Shown piece by piece: positions 1-10,567 of a stretch of 64,000 nucleotides of DNA (position 1 is the stretch's first letter; each line of letters starts with the position of its first letter). Location of the stretch: contig NC_082684.1 in assembly GCF_949987515.2 (NCBI RefSeq), positions 44,730,006 to 44,794,005 on the forward strand. Direction: 5' to 3'. This DNA is from Delphinus delphis (lineage: Eukaryota > Chordata > Mammalia > Artiodactyla > Delphinidae). A model generated the notes under the pieces. The model did not search any database, had not been told where the DNA came from, and saw only the letters and a program-made list of their open reading frames with translations. The position numbers and the translations under genes are program-made.

Positions 1-469
1 TGAACACTTCCAAGAACCTACACACTTTCTTGGGTCAAGTTCCCATTGTTTTGTGTTAACGCTCAGCCAGAGCCTCTGACGTAGAGGCTCAACCTCTGTG
101 GACATTGAAATCGGAGAAGACCAGATTCAGGTTCTGGTTTTTGCAATGTATGACCTTGAGACGCCTACTTTCTACTCAAATTAGGGCTGAACTAGCAAAT
201 GCTATTCCCCCAACGAACTCTATTTAATCTTTACCACCCTCTTTCTCACTTAAGAAACAACCCTGAAACCAACTGCACACCTATTAATAGTCCTGGGGCT
301 GAGAACAATATATCTTTTTCCTATTTGGAGCTTAATAAGACAACGCCCAAGATGGGTAAATAAATAATGTTCATTTTCTTTGCTTCTCGAGTTTGTAAAC
401 TGGGAATTATCAATTTGATTTATTCTAGAGCATGGTTGTGAAACATATATAAAGAATTAGCTTTTAAGA
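1..469. other. Unassigned non-coding sequence
   Basis: No repeat family, exon or RNA gene was recognised here. The sequence is AT-leaning, with stop codons in all frames at short intervals. Confidence 0.5.
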
Positions 470-605
470 GACAGTGATAGAGGGTCTGAGGATTACAGCC
501 AGGTCTCAATCCTCAGATTCTGTCCTGACCACTTGACCAAGCCAGAGGGTCCTCATCTGAAAATCTGTGATAATACCATCTTCCTCTGAGGGTTAATGGA
601 TGGGC
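470..605 (+). mobile_element. MIR SINE fragment
   Basis: The order of words follows the MIR core: a 'gattacagccagg' region, then 'accacttgaccaag', then 'cctcatctgaaaatctg' and an 'ataataccat' block. In MIR these stand for the tRNA-like part, the 'tgtgaccttgggcaag' core and the 'cctcatctgtaaaatgg' block. The copy is old and diverged. Confidence 0.6.
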
Positions 606-623
606 TGTATGAACTTTCTAAAT

Positions 624-776
624 CAGTGGTTCTCGACCTGCGACATACATTAGAAGGAGCTTTTGAAACATACCCATGCCTGGGTCTACCCTCTGAATTC
701 TGGAGGGCTGCCTGGGCATGAATAATCTTTTTAAAGTTTTGTAGGTCTAATTCATAGTCAGGGCTGAGCATCACTG
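624..776 (+). mobile_element. MER5-like hAT miniature transposon
   Basis: The segment opens with 'cagtggttctcgacc' and closes with 'cactg', the terminal inverted repeats of MER5-class non-autonomous hAT elements. The flanking 8-mers 'ttctaaat' (616-623) and 'atctagat' (777-784) agree at 6 of 8 positions, as expected for an old 8-bp hAT target duplication. Confidence 0.7.
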
Positions 777-1299
777 ATCTAGATTTAGGCAGGAAAGTTC
801 CTCTAAAAACATAAAGAATTTCCTAGGACTGGCGAATGGATAATAAAACAAGCATGGAAATCTATATCGAATAAGTGATTGATAAATTATCAAATTTTAT
901 GGAGACCCCAGGCACACCTTCATAAGGGCAGTACTCCTCCAAACTAAAAGGAAAGAAATGATGGATAGGTTCACAATGAAATTCAGGTGGTAGAAATTTA
1001 AGACGTTAACAAATTTGGAAATGTACACTGTTGCATATTTCAGGGAATGCTGAAATGAGATGGAGCCAGAAGCTAATTATATGGAAATATTTCTATTTGC
1101 ACATTTCTCCAGAAGGCAAAGTAGAGATTGCAACCAGTGTATCTATACAAGTGACACGAATATTAAGTTTTCTGTCTTTCCCCCAGTACACTACCTTTCT
1201 CAGCATGTATTCTGTCCTAGTTCTTGTCAAGGTGAGAATAATATCAAACTCATTAATTGTCTACATTTTAGATATGATAAGACTTTAGTGGATGGTGTT

Positions 1300-1510
1300 A
1301 ATTAAGCTACAAAACAACTCCTCTTGCTGTGGTGTGCATTCCAAGTTAGAGCAATTAATTCACTCACTTAAACTGATCAAGATTTAATTACCATCACTCC
1401 GTGCGATTACTCCATAATTAAAGTAATTTGGTTCATTCCACTTGCTGACAGTCATTGAACAGCAATTCACAGGACCAAAAGAAGTGATAATTAACTTAAA
1501 GAATAGCTCA
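1300..1510. promoter_or_regulatory. Candidate conserved non-coding element rich in AATTA motifs
   Basis: This non-repetitive stretch holds at least six AATTA/TAATT homeodomain-type cores ('caattaattcac', 'atttaattacc', 'ccataattaaag', 'gataattaac'). It shows no sign of a known repeat. Developmental enhancers often look like this, but in AT-rich DNA such motifs also arise by chance. The call is inference; conservation was not measured. Confidence 0.3.
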
Positions 1511-1897
1511 GGGCAGTTTTACTCAGACAAGTTCACTGTTAGTTATTCCTAAAATACCTAGAATGAGGTGAAGTATGGAGAGGAAATCCTGGAAGAATTT
1601 TAAAACAAGAATAATGATAAAAATAAACAATACTTTAGGGTTTTCTCCTTCCTTAAATAAGGTCCCCAGCAATTTAAATAGCCATTGTTATAACCTAACC
1701 GTAAATTAGTGTCATGAGCAAAACACACAGACCTTGAAAAAAAAATTAAGCACTTAAATATTGGTTAGGGCTAGTCACCGTGGGGGATTGGTGCCTACTT
1801 GGAGGTTAGTAGGTTTGGTACAAAATACACTGGTACAAAAAGAACACCCAGAATCTTTAGAGAAGCGCCAAAAAGCTGTTTAAGAATGGCAAAACTC

Positions 1898-2104
1898 GGG
1901 CTTCCCTGGTGGCGCAGTGGTTGAGAGTCCGCCTGCCGATGCAGGGGACACGGGTTCGTGCCCCGGTCCGGGAGGATCCCACATGCCGCGGAGCGGCTGG
2001 GCCCGTGAGCCATGGCCTCTGAGCCTGCGCGTCCGGAGCCTGTGCTCCGCAACGGGAGAGGCCACAACAGTGAGAGGCCCGCGTACCGCAAAAAAAAAAA
2101 AAAA
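1898..2104 (+). mobile_element. CHR-type SINE (young, full length)
   Basis: A tRNA-Glu-like head ('ggcgcagtggttgagag' as A-box region, 'gggttcgtgcccc' as B-box region) is followed by the cetacean-type body and a poly(A) tail. The 16-bp target duplication 'aagaatggcaaaactc' lies at 1882-1897 and again at 2105-2120 without a mismatch, so the insertion is recent. Confidence 0.96.
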
Positions 2105-2299
2105 AAGAATGGCAAAACTCAAGTTTGAAAGTAGCTTTAGGACACACATACACAAAAAGATCATGAAGATGAACAGTTGTCTCTACTTACATAAAGAAAC
2201 GTTGTTTTATGTGGTTAATTGACTAGTTCTCCAACCAGGAAAAAATGGAGAGATTAGTTTAGGAATTCTGATGGAGCATTACTGGGAAATGCTAGAACA

Positions 2300-2385
2300 G
2301 ATTATAGGGTATGTGATTTGCCCAACATCATGGGACTAGAGAATGGGAGAGCTAGGACTGGGACGCTGCTCCTTAGAAGGTGTAC
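2300..2385 (-). mobile_element. MIR SINE fragment
   Basis: The segment 'gatttgcccaacatcatggg...gagctaggactggg' is the reverse complement of the MIR core, normally 'gacttgcccaaggtcacacagctag...agctgggattc'. It is a short, old copy. Confidence 0.6.
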
Positions 2386-2949
2386 TCAGAGGCAAATTAC
2401 ACTGAACTGAACAGAATGGAATTAAATTGAATTTCTGGGAAAGACCAGATGAAATGTAAAGTAACCTCCCTTGTAAAGGGCCAAATGAATTTAAATATTC
2501 AGGTAATGGTGGTTCTGCTGGGTTTTAGGGAGTAGTTTCTGAAAGCCCTGCTTCTAAGGGAAATAGTCATAAGAGGCAATAACCTGCCATTACACTTCAA
2601 GGAAAACATTAGCTTTTGAAGGGTGACCCTTTAGAGTCTAGCTATTGGGCGTGACCCCTGGGCAGCTTCTCCTGGATCCTGTGCTTGGGATTGGAGAGAG
2701 GGTGAGGGAGACCATGTCCTCTTGCCCTTTTCTCAACATGATTTCAATGGAAGTTTGAAATTTTCACCTTTAACGATATATCCCATGGAGCCTGTAAAAG
2801 ATGCCAAGAGTGCAATTACCTCGGGTGGTCCACACTAGGGGAGTGGCCCCAGAAACGAGCCCTTTCAGGAGGCCCTGCCCACGTCTTCACCATTATACTG
2901 GTAAGGAAATTGGTTGTACTAAACAACTCTCTTCAAACACTGAGAACTA

Positions 2950-3157
2950 GGGCTTCCCTGGTGGCACAGTGGTTGAGAGTCCGCCTACCAATGCAGGGGA
3001 CACGGGTTCGTGCCCCGGTCCGGGAAGATCCCACATGCCGCGGAGCGGCTGGGTCCGTGAGCCATGGCCGCTGAGCCTGCGCATCCGGAGCCTGTGCTCC
3101 GCAACGGCTGCAAAAAAAAAAAAAAAAAAAAAAACAAAAAACAATAAAAAACCCCCA
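2950..3157 (+). mobile_element. CHR-type SINE with 3' body deletion
   Basis: The head and body match the other young copies up to 'ctccgcaacgg'. The sequence then jumps to 'ctgc' and the A-rich tail, so the usual 'gagaggccacaacagtgaga' block is missing. The tail is interrupted by C. Target duplications 'aaacactgagaact' (2935-2948) and 'aaacactgagagct' (3158-3171) differ by one base. Confidence 0.94.
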
Positions 3158-3169
3158 AAACACTGAGAG

Positions 3170-3275
3170 CTGGGGGTAAGAGGACTTGTCCGAGATCCCA
3201 AGTCTAGCTGGTGCCAGAGCTGGGGCTACAGTTCCTGTCTCCTGTCTGCCTAGACCATGCTCTTTTCACTGACAG
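3170..3275 (-). mobile_element. MIR SINE fragment
   Basis: The run 'gtaagaggacttgtccgaga...gtgccagagctggggcta...gaccatgctcttttcact' follows the reverse complement of MIR, including the part that normally reads 'ccagagctcttaaccact'. Confidence 0.6.
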
Positions 3276-3279
3276 TGAT

Positions 3280-3689
3280 TAATACAAACTATGGCAAAAA
3301 TGACTCTCTATTAATCAAAGCACTGTGTATTTCCCCACTCATGACACTTCCATGTACCCTTAGAAAATTTAGCTTAATGCATTGCTCAACCTTGTCTCAG
3401 AAACGTTCCTTCTGAAATCCTTCTTTTCTGATCCCATTTGAAAATATTAGAAGGGCATGATATTAAAATATCATTCAAAGGATAAAATATACACCCTCAG
3501 AGTTTTACTCACAAATTAGTTGTCACCTATGTATTATTAAGGGTATCTCCTGAATATAATGAAAAAGATTATAGTAAGAATCCATGTAACGATAAAACTA
3601 AGTTTTAAATAGGATAATCTCAGAATGAGTGATTAGGATCATAGAACTTGATAGCTAGATGTGATTGTTGGAAGTAAACTAACAACATA
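3280..3689. other. Unassigned AT-rich sequence
   Basis: No feature was recognised. Weak, scattered resemblance to old repeats could not be assigned. Confidence 0.4.
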
Positions 3690-3800
3690 ATCTGTATATA
3701 AGGAAATGGTTGCCTAGAGTGGCTGTGTGACTTGCCAAAGGGCAGGTGGGTAAATAGTGGCAGAGCTGGGACCAAATCAAGTCTACTCACTCTCACCCAG
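3690..3800 (-). mobile_element. MIR SINE fragment
   Basis: The words 'gtgacttgccaaagggcag' and 'agtggcagagctgggacc' are the reverse complement of the MIR core and 5' part. Divergence is typical of an old copy. Confidence 0.7.
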
Positions 3801-3880
3801 GAAGCAGTGGAGAAAGTCAGATATTTGAATTAAACATAAAACTTCAGGTTTTCTGAGGAAACATGCCCAGGCTTCTGTGT

Positions 3881-4240
3881 GCTAAGGGCACAGGCTCTTT
3901 AGCCAGACCACCTGGGCTAGACCCCAGACTCACCATTTCCTGACCTCTGTGTCCCTCAGTTTTGCCACATGTAAAAAGGGGGTATCGACAGCACCTCCTC
4001 ATAGAATTAGTGTCGGAGTAAATGAGATATCTCCAGGGACTTCCCTGGTGGCCCAGTGGTTAAGACTCCCTGCTTCCACTGCAGGGGGCACAGGTTTGAT
4101 CCCTGGTTGGGGAACAAACATGCTGCATGCGGTGCGATGCGACTTAAAAAACAAAAAAAGAAAGAAAAAAAGAGTTAACTCTAGGAAAAGGCTTAGAAGA
4201 GTGCCTGGCCATGGCAACCAGTAAATGTTGGCTACTATTC
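3881..4240 (+). mobile_element. MIR SINE split by a later SINE
   Basis: The left part (3881-4035) reads 'gctaagggcacaggctcttt', 'cctgacctctgtgtccctca' and 'catgtaaaaagggggt', the MIR 5' half and core. The right part (4171-4240) reads 'gagtgcctggcca...cagtaaatgttgg', the MIR 3' end. A short CHR-type SINE separates the halves, which orders the two insertions. Confidence 0.8.
4036..4170 (+). mobile_element. CHR-type SINE, short subfamily
   Basis: The tRNA-like head reads 'gggacttccctggtggccca', followed by 'gtttgatccctggttgggga' and a 'catgctgcatgcggtgcgat' body, then an A-rich tail with G. The body is shorter and different from the young copies elsewhere in the window, so this is another subfamily. 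It sits inside an older MIR. Confidence 0.85.
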
Positions 4241-4726
4241 TCACTCCACCTTGGCGAAGACAGGCTGTCTCAGCAGCTGTGTGTCTCCTCTGTGCTGGGA
4301 CCTCCAGCTCACTCCAGCATTGCTATTTTCTAACATAGATCCCTGAGCTTCTCAAGGTTCTGATACTCTGGGTTGGAACACAGTATACTAGGAGAATGTG
4401 CCAAACAGAAACCTCAGATCTCAGATCAGCTTACTCATTAAATCATTAACCCAGATGCGCAGGTTCAGCCACAACTCCAGGCGGGTTTGTCCATTGCTAT
4501 TGAAAAACCACCCGCTGCTTCAGACTTCTCACCACCAACCTTAATTGCACCTCCTAGCTAATGAATTCTCTTCATATAACTGATGGACTTTCTATCATGA
4601 TTTGAGTTCCAAAAATATCTCCTGCTGGGTACAAAAGCAAAATTCTCATTGAAGTAGGTTGCTTTCATTTTTAAAAAGTGCGAGCGTGTGAGCATCCCAG
4701 TGTGGTGCTGTACACACGTGGTACAG

Positions 4727-4870
4727 GGTGCAAGAGCACTGACGTAGGAATTGGAGGACTTGGTTTCTGACCCTGATCCATCCCCAGATGGCTGTGTGAC
4801 CTTGAGCAAATCACTAATCTCTCTAGTCTTTAGCTGATTCTGCTCTAAAATGAGGGAGGTTGGATGAAAA
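4727..4870 (+). mobile_element. MIR SINE fragment
   Basis: The order 'caagagcactgacgtaggaa', 'ggctgtgtgaccttgagcaa', 'ctgctctaaaatgaggg' follows the MIR consensus from the A-box region through the core to the 'taaaatggg' block. Confidence 0.8.
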
Positions 4871-4876
4871 GCTTTC

Positions 4877-4916
4877 TGTATTAGGGTTCTCCAGAGAAAT
4901 AGAACCAATAGGATAT

Positions 4917-4959
<43 letters not shown>

Positions 4960-5392
4960 TTATAAGGAATTGGCTTGTGTGATTTAAGGAGGCTGGCGAG
5001 TCCCAAGATCTGCAGGGTGAGTCAGCAGGTTGGAGACCTAGGAGCGTTGATGGTATGGTTCCCGTCTGGAGACCAGCAGATGTGAAACCCAGGAAGACTT
5101 GATATTTCAGTTTGAGTTGGAAGGCAGAAAAAAGCTGATGTCTCAGTTCAAAGGCTTTCAGACAGGAAGAATACTCTCACTTGGGGAAGGTCAGTCTTTT
5201 GTTCTATTCAGACCTTCAACTGATTGGATGAGGCTCACCCACATTATGGAGGGCAATTCCATTTACTCAAGCTGCTGATTTAAATGTTAATCGTATCCCA
5301 AAATTCCCTCACAGAAACATCAAGTCATGTTTGACCAAATATCTGGGTACCTCATGGCCCAGTCAAGTTGACACATAAAATTAACCTTCCCA
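4877..5392 (-). mobile_element. MLT2-type (ERVL) solo LTR
   Basis: On the plus strand the segment opens with 'tgtattagggttctccagag' and closes with 'acataaaattaacc...cca'. This is the reverse complement of an MLT2-type LTR, with the internal words 'cttcaactgattggatgagg' and 'tgaccaaatatctgggtacc' in the right places. Imperfect 5-bp repeats, 'ctttc' and 'ccttc', flank it, as expected for ERVL. No internal retroviral genes are present. An A-rich spot near the LTR end has grown into a TTTA microsatellite. Confidence 0.8.
4915..4962. repeat. (TTTA)n microsatellite
   Basis: About eleven uninterrupted TTTA units lie within the MLT2-type LTR, between 'aggata' and 'ttataaggaa'. Such perfect runs are usually length-polymorphic. 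Confidence 0.97.
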
Positions 5393-5399
5393 CCTTCTG

Positions 5400-6400
5400 A
5401 AGCCTCTTCCAGTTTATACCTCTGTGATACAAAACCATATTTATCACTAGTACATAGGCAAAAATCTCTCCTGTAAGCAGAATCAGTGCTCTCTGTCTCC
5501 CTAGCCATTTCCTAAGTGCAGAAGGCCTAATAATTACTGTAAGGCAGGTGCATACAAAGCATGATGGGGAGAGAAAAGTAGGAGTTCTGAGTAGGCTCTC
5601 TTTACCAAACAGGTAAGTGGCTCAAAAGTAGGAAGTATTTCCTTCAGTTTTTATAGTAGGCACTAAATAATATATACTTATTAAATTGAAAGATATAAAA
5701 TGAGTAGAAATTTGATAACTGAGGGAAGGAAACACTTCAAAACATTGAACATGATATGAAATTATCTGGTCAATAGGATAAGTTAGACTGGGAAAAAGAA
5801 AGTCTGGCCACTAATGGCTATTGTGAATTGAGATGTGCTGTTGTATATGATACACACTGGAAAAAAAGACTTAATATGAAAAAGAGACAGTAAAATATCT
5901 CGAAATTTTATACTGATTCTGTGTTGAAATAAAACAATATTGAATATATTGATTAAACATAACACTAAAATTAACTTCATCTGTTTCTCTTTACTTGTTA
6001 AATGTGGCCACCAGTAAATTAAAAACTATGTATGTGGCTTGAATTATATTTTCATGGGAGAGCACTTCTGTAGAATGTCAGCAAAAGGCTTTAATGAAAT
6101 GGAAAATGGTGGAAATTTTAAACGAAGAGATATAGGTATCCAGGAGGGGAATCATAGGTCACTTGAGTACATATATGTACATTCTAGGAAAAAGTCTGTA
6201 GAAGTTATTAAAGATACAAGTGTATAGAACAGCTTTATGTTAAATACCCATTAATAACATATAGATTGAATATATCTCATGGCTGCAATACATGGTTATT
6301 GAGTACCAGGCACTGCACTTGACATTGGAGTTAAAAAGCTTTATCCTTCTTCTTACATCTCACTGACCAGAATCACCACAAAGGATAATGACCTGGTAGG
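5400..6400. other. Unassigned AT-rich sequence
   Basis: No repeat, exon or RNA was recognised. Short open frames occur on both strands, but none has recognisable composition or motifs. Confidence 0.4.
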
Positions 6401-6417
6401 AAGAGTCTACCTTTCTT

Positions 6418-6561
6418 TTTTTTTTTTTTTTTTAACATCTTTATTGGGGTATAATTTCTTTACAATGGTGTGTTAGTTTCTGCTTTATAACAAAGTGAAT
6501 CCGTTACACATATACATATGTTCCCATATCTCTTCCCTCGTGCGTCTCCCTCCCTCCCACC
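6418..6561 (-). mobile_element. 5'-truncated L1 3' end
   Basis: The poly(T) run, then 'aacatctttattggggtata', then 'tatacatatgttcccatatc' is the reverse complement of a cetartiodactyl L1 3' end. Only about 140 bp inserted. A 17-bp target duplication, 'aagagtctacctttctt', is perfect at 6401-6417 and 6562-6578, so the event is fairly recent. Confidence 0.92.
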
Positions 6562-6934
6562 AAGAGTCTACCTTTCTTAAAATCAAGAAATCTCTGCCTA
6601 TTATCTGAAGAAAATCTGAGGTTTTTAAAGCAGGGAATAAAGGTGACAATTGCTGTATGCCACAATCAACGTATGCACCGGTGTCCTGGTTAAAAAATGA
6701 GCAGGTTCACAGCATTCAACATTATGACCCCTTAAATTAATAATTAAAAATACTATTACAAAAATCATTTGGGGTCATTCACATTTGATCATCATCTCTC
6801 CAAAAACTTCAACCATGGGCATGAATTTTAGTTTTGCTGACATACAACTCTAACAATATGTGTTTCATTTAGACTTAGGTTAGAAAAAAATTGGTTTCAA
6901 ATTGAAAAAGATACACAGAAGCATATGGCCCTAT

Positions 6935-6978
6935 TTTCCTTCCTTCCCTCCCTCCCTCCTTCCCACCTTCCTTCCCTG
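6935..6978. repeat. Pyrimidine-rich (CCTT)n simple repeat
   Basis: The stretch is made of CCTT and CCCT units with one 'caccttcc' interruption. It is a low-complexity tract. Confidence 0.9.
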
Positions 6979-7439
6979 TGGAGGAAATGTGTATATCTTA
7001 GCATTGATTTTTTTTTTTTTTAATTGGAAGGGAAAAGGTCAGGAGGGGAGACTTGAAGCTTTTCTAGAGGATAGGATTTCCCTGGATGGAGCATACCTGT
7101 GATTACATTTGTAAGGACATATAATAAACTACCACAAAATCTTATCTTCCTCTGTTGACTGACTCAGTTATACAGCCCCTTATAGCATGGACTGAAGTAC
7201 AGATTTATATCAGTAAACTCTTGTCCATAGGTATACTAGTCCATTTTTTAAAGCTTCAAATAAAGTATTTAGAAAACAGAAAAGAGAGAGGATTCCACTG
7301 AATTGATTCAATAAGCTTTCATACACATGAGGCACATCTAGTAATAGGTGGATGTGGACATAAATCATGCTAACCTTGCACATTTAATACCATTAATTTG
7401 TCAAAACTAATAACATTAATTCATTCAAAAGTGAGATTA

Positions 7440-7810
7440 AATCCAGGCACCCCTTGCAGCCGTAATCCGTGACTGATGGCTCTTCGACACGGGCAGCACA
7501 GCACCTCCAGCAAAGCGAGCGGCGCACGTGTGGCAGATTGCAATGGGAAACCATCGAGTAACTCCTGTCTTCAGCTAAAGCATCTTTAAAAAAAAAAAAA
7601 AAAATGCCTCTGCACTCCTTGAATGTTGTATTTTAGCAGCCAAACCAACGATTTATATTTAATGCCAACAGGGCAGAGTCACACAATTATTTTTCTAAAC
7701 AGCGTTTAATGGAAATCAGCAGGTACGAAGAGACCGACCAGACTCACCAAATGATGGTCGCTGCAGTTGACTTTATTTCCGACCATGCAAATCAGGTATG
7801 GGCATCATTA
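7440..7810 (+). promoter_or_regulatory. Candidate conserved element with splice-bounded open segment
   Basis: This non-repetitive patch keeps many CpG dinucleotides (for example 'cgagcggcgcacg' near 7520 and 'cgaagagaccgacc' near 7735) in AT-rich surroundings. A 93-bp segment at 7703-7795 is open in one frame (31 codons). It is preceded by a T-rich acceptor-like 'tttttctaaacag' and followed by a donor-like 'cag|gtatgg'. That frame stays open from about 7637 to 7858. The exact octamer 'atgcaaat' lies at 7785-7792. It may be a conserved enhancer or a small exon; I do not recognise the peptide (core 'RYEETDQTHQMMVAAVDF'), so no gene is assigned. Confidence 0.35.
7476..7589 (+). other. Possible 37-codon small ORF
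   Basis: An ATG in 'gactgatgg' opens a 37-codon frame rich in Ser, Lys and Gly that ends at TAA, just before an A run at about 7588-7605. G at +4 fits a start context, but there is no homology that I recognise. It is recorded because it lies in the CpG-bearing patch; a chance frame is more likely. Confidence 0.12.
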
Positions 7811-8090
7811 AATGTAGCCAACCAAGGATGGTGCAGGTGTTCCATGGTGTCACTCTGAATTATGAAGGACACCCACTTGTCTCCTTCCCTCGCTTGCTCC
7901 TTTGCAGTATGTTAACACACCATACTACTTTTCTCCAGTCTATTCTGTACTATTATTCATTCTATAAACATTTACTGAGCACCTACTATGAGTGAGGGAC
8001 TCCACTAGAACTGGGCATGTGAAGATTAATAAGAAAGGGCAGTCTTTCCCACGGAGATCTTTGCCTATTGAGAGGTACTGAGGTGGGTGG

Positions 8091-8330
8091 AAAAGAGCAC
8101 ACACGTGTACTAGAGTCAGGCGGCTCCAACTTCTCCGTTCCAGATGCTGGAATTAGAATAACTAGCTGTGTGACCTTGGATAAGTTACTTAGCCTTTCTG
8201 AGCTTCTATTTTCTCCTCTGTAAAATGGAGGTAACTACTTATCTGCTTTATAACATTGTCATGAGGATGGACTGAAAAAAATAGATGTAAGACAATTAGT
8301 ACAATACTTAGCAAATACTTATTTTTTAAA
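8091..8330 (+). mobile_element. MIR SINE, nearly full length
   Basis: It runs from 'aaaagagcacacacg' through 'ctagctgtgtgaccttgg', 'gagcttctattttctcctct' and 'gtaaaatggaggtaac' to 'caatacttagcaaatactta', in MIR order. Confidence 0.85.
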
Positions 8331-8928
8331 TGATAGCTAAGTTGTTGTTTTAATTATTATCTAAAGTATCCAGCAAAACACACGTGTGAGGTAGACACTC
8401 AATAAATATTCACTCCCTTCTTCCTTGTTATTTAAGATGATAATTTGCTCAGCACCAGCCTTAGGGAGGGATGAAGGGGGAGAAATTTGTTTTGGGCACA
8501 TTCCCTCACCTTATGCTTCTTTCCCTCCCTGGTGAGTCTCTATGCTCCTGTGTCTTCTGTTTAAAGCACCTATTTTCAGGAAGAAAATGGAAATTTCTCC
8601 AAGCTGAAAAATGTAGGTAAATAACTGTCAAGGGGAAAGAAACTCTAACAGAAGCCTAGTCACCAGCCTATAGATAAGGGAGGCTTCTGCTTTTATTAGA
8701 TGCCAGTCACCGGAGATAGCAAAATACCGCTCCCCTCTGATTCTAATCACTGGTGGGGTTGTCATAAATAGTGCATTCTTGTGATATGGAAAAACAAGCC
8801 AAAAAAAAAGACTTTTGTGGTCCCATATTCTATAGTGGGCATTTATTAAAGTATTTTTTTCCAATCAGAGAGTTTTCTTTCTAAGACAGATTCCTGTGAT
8901 AGTTGTTAGAATTAAAAATAAGTATGTG

Positions 8929-9270
8929 GAGACTCCCCTGGTGGCGCAGTGGTTAAGAATCTGCCTGCCAATGCAGGGGACACGGGTTCGTAGCCCTGGT
9001 CCGGGAAGATCCCACATGACATGGAGCAACTAAGCCCATGTGCCACAATTACTGAGCCTGTGCTCTAGAGCCCTCAAGCCACAACTACTGAGCCCCCGTG
9101 CCACAACTACTGAAGCCCATGCACCTAGAGCCCATGCTCTGCAACAAAAGAAGCCACCACAATGAAAAGCCCGCACACCGCAACAAAGAGTAGCCCCCGC
9201 TCGCCGCAACTAGAGAAAGCCCACGTGCAGCAACGAAGACCCAACGCAGCCAAAAATAAATAAATAAATA
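8929..9270 (+). mobile_element. CHR-type SINE, long subfamily
   Basis: The tRNA-like head ('tggcgcagtggttaagaatc') is followed by a body with repeated 'gccacaactactgag' units and 'gtagcccccgctcgccgcaa', ending in an (AAAT)n tail. Length is about 340 bp. The same long form occurs near 14.0 kb (minus strand) and 42.5 kb (plus strand). A clean target duplication was not visible, so this copy is probably older. Confidence 0.92.
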
Positions 9271-9334
9271 TTTTTTAAAAAGCATGCGACATACAGTAAT
9301 AGTACCATTTATATGTTCTGTGTAAGTACATAAT

Positions 9335-9520
9335 GTGGATCTTCTCATTACATCCTTCAAAAGTTCTAGGAGGTAGGCAACTTACCATCTGCATTTTACA
9401 GATGAGAAAACTGAGGTCAGAGAAGTAAAACATCTCTACTGATTGATAAAGCTAGGATTTCCAGTCCCTTCTGAATGAACACAGAAATGGTGTTCTTTAC
9501 ACTGTCCTAGGAGTGGTTCT
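9335..9520 (-). mobile_element. MIR SINE fragment
   Basis: The words 'ctaggaggtaggcaactta', 'cattttacagatgagaaaac' and 'tgaggtcagagaag' are the reverse complement of the MIR 3' half and core. Confidence 0.8.
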
Positions 9521-9524
9521 CACA

Positions 9525-10070
9525 AAGCTGACCTCAATAGACTATATGAAGTGAAGTCCAATTTTTATTTTATCGTATGTTTATAGATGAAATTTTTCCT
9601 TTTAGCTACTTTTACTGATAAAGCAAATCACCCACATAAATCTGTTGGGAGCAGCTGATGACTCAAAGCTACCTGTTATCTAGCATCGCTGATGGAGGGG
9701 ATTATGCATGGTCCTAGAGGGAGAACTCAGGTGCTTCCTCGTGGACAATGTCCGATGTTGCAATGTGTGGGGTTTTTTTTTAATAGGTTAAATTCAATCT
9801 ATCATTTCTTTTAGGTAGGAATTAGGGACAGAAGATGCAACAAGATAATACAGAACCAACACAGAACGACCTACAAATCTGAGCTAAAAGACGAGGCAAT
9901 ACCAAAAATGTTAACAAAGTAAGAAAATATATGACAAAGATACCACTAAACTTTTTCAGACAATGTACATCACAATGTGCTATAAATACAAAAGTTGGAA
10001 AACTAAGAGATGAGTCCAAGTTCTTCCAGATATTTTGAAAAATTGACTCCTTAAAAGCATAGACTCATGC
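9525..10070. other. Unassigned sequence
   Basis: No repeat family or coding exon was recognised in this AT-rich stretch. Confidence 0.4.
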
Positions 10071-10073
10071 TAT

Positions 10074-10562
10074 TGTTTTGCTCATCTTCTCTTAACCTCG
10101 TGGGTGCGAGAGAGAGTCTTGCCCTAAGGTTCCAGGGAAAACTGAATAAGTGACACTGGACACAACAGATGAGATTGACAGCAGTTTATTGGTCCCATGT
10201 ACTCACAGCCTGGGGGAGGACACCACATACCATGCAGAGCCACATGCAGGTCGTAAAGTGAAGCAGCAGGGACTGTAGGAGACAAGCTCTGTAGTAGTAA
10301 GAGGGTGGGATGATGTCTGGTTCCCACAGGAGGATGTGATTTTCTTGTCTGAATAATGCCACAGGCTTGCAGAGAGGTGAAACTCATTAGGTGGAGGACC
10401 AGGTAGGGAGCAGCTGGTCTGGCTGCTAGGGGAACTAGCTGGCTAGGGAGCCTTTCCTCCCTAGTGGGGGAGGCATATCTGGCAAGAGCAGGAAAGCTCA
10501 GAGTTAGGACTTGGCCCTGTGAGGCTCAAAGATATCAAGGCAGCACATGAAATTTTAGGCCT
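10074..10562 (-). mobile_element. LTR-like endogenous retrovirus remnant
   Basis: On the minus strand the block carries AATAAA, seen as 'tttatt' in 'cagcagtttattggtcccat' on the plus strand near 10187. About 100 bp of CA-rich sequence follows it, as in an R/U5 region. Composition differs from the flanks. Ends starting TG and finishing CA are possible but no target duplication is clear. No gag, pol or env sequence is present. This could be another old repeat class. Confidence 0.4.
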
Positions 10563-10567
10563 TACAA

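Noticed and set aside
1898..1980. tRNA gene call on SINE heads
   Set aside because: A-box and B-box remain, but the cloverleaf is degenerate and each copy continues into a SINE body and poly(A). These are tRNA-derived SINEs, not tRNA genes.
7588..7605. A run taken as the tail of a retroposed copy ending at 7587
   Set aside because: No target duplication was found on either side and the upstream sequence matches no gene or SINE I recognise.
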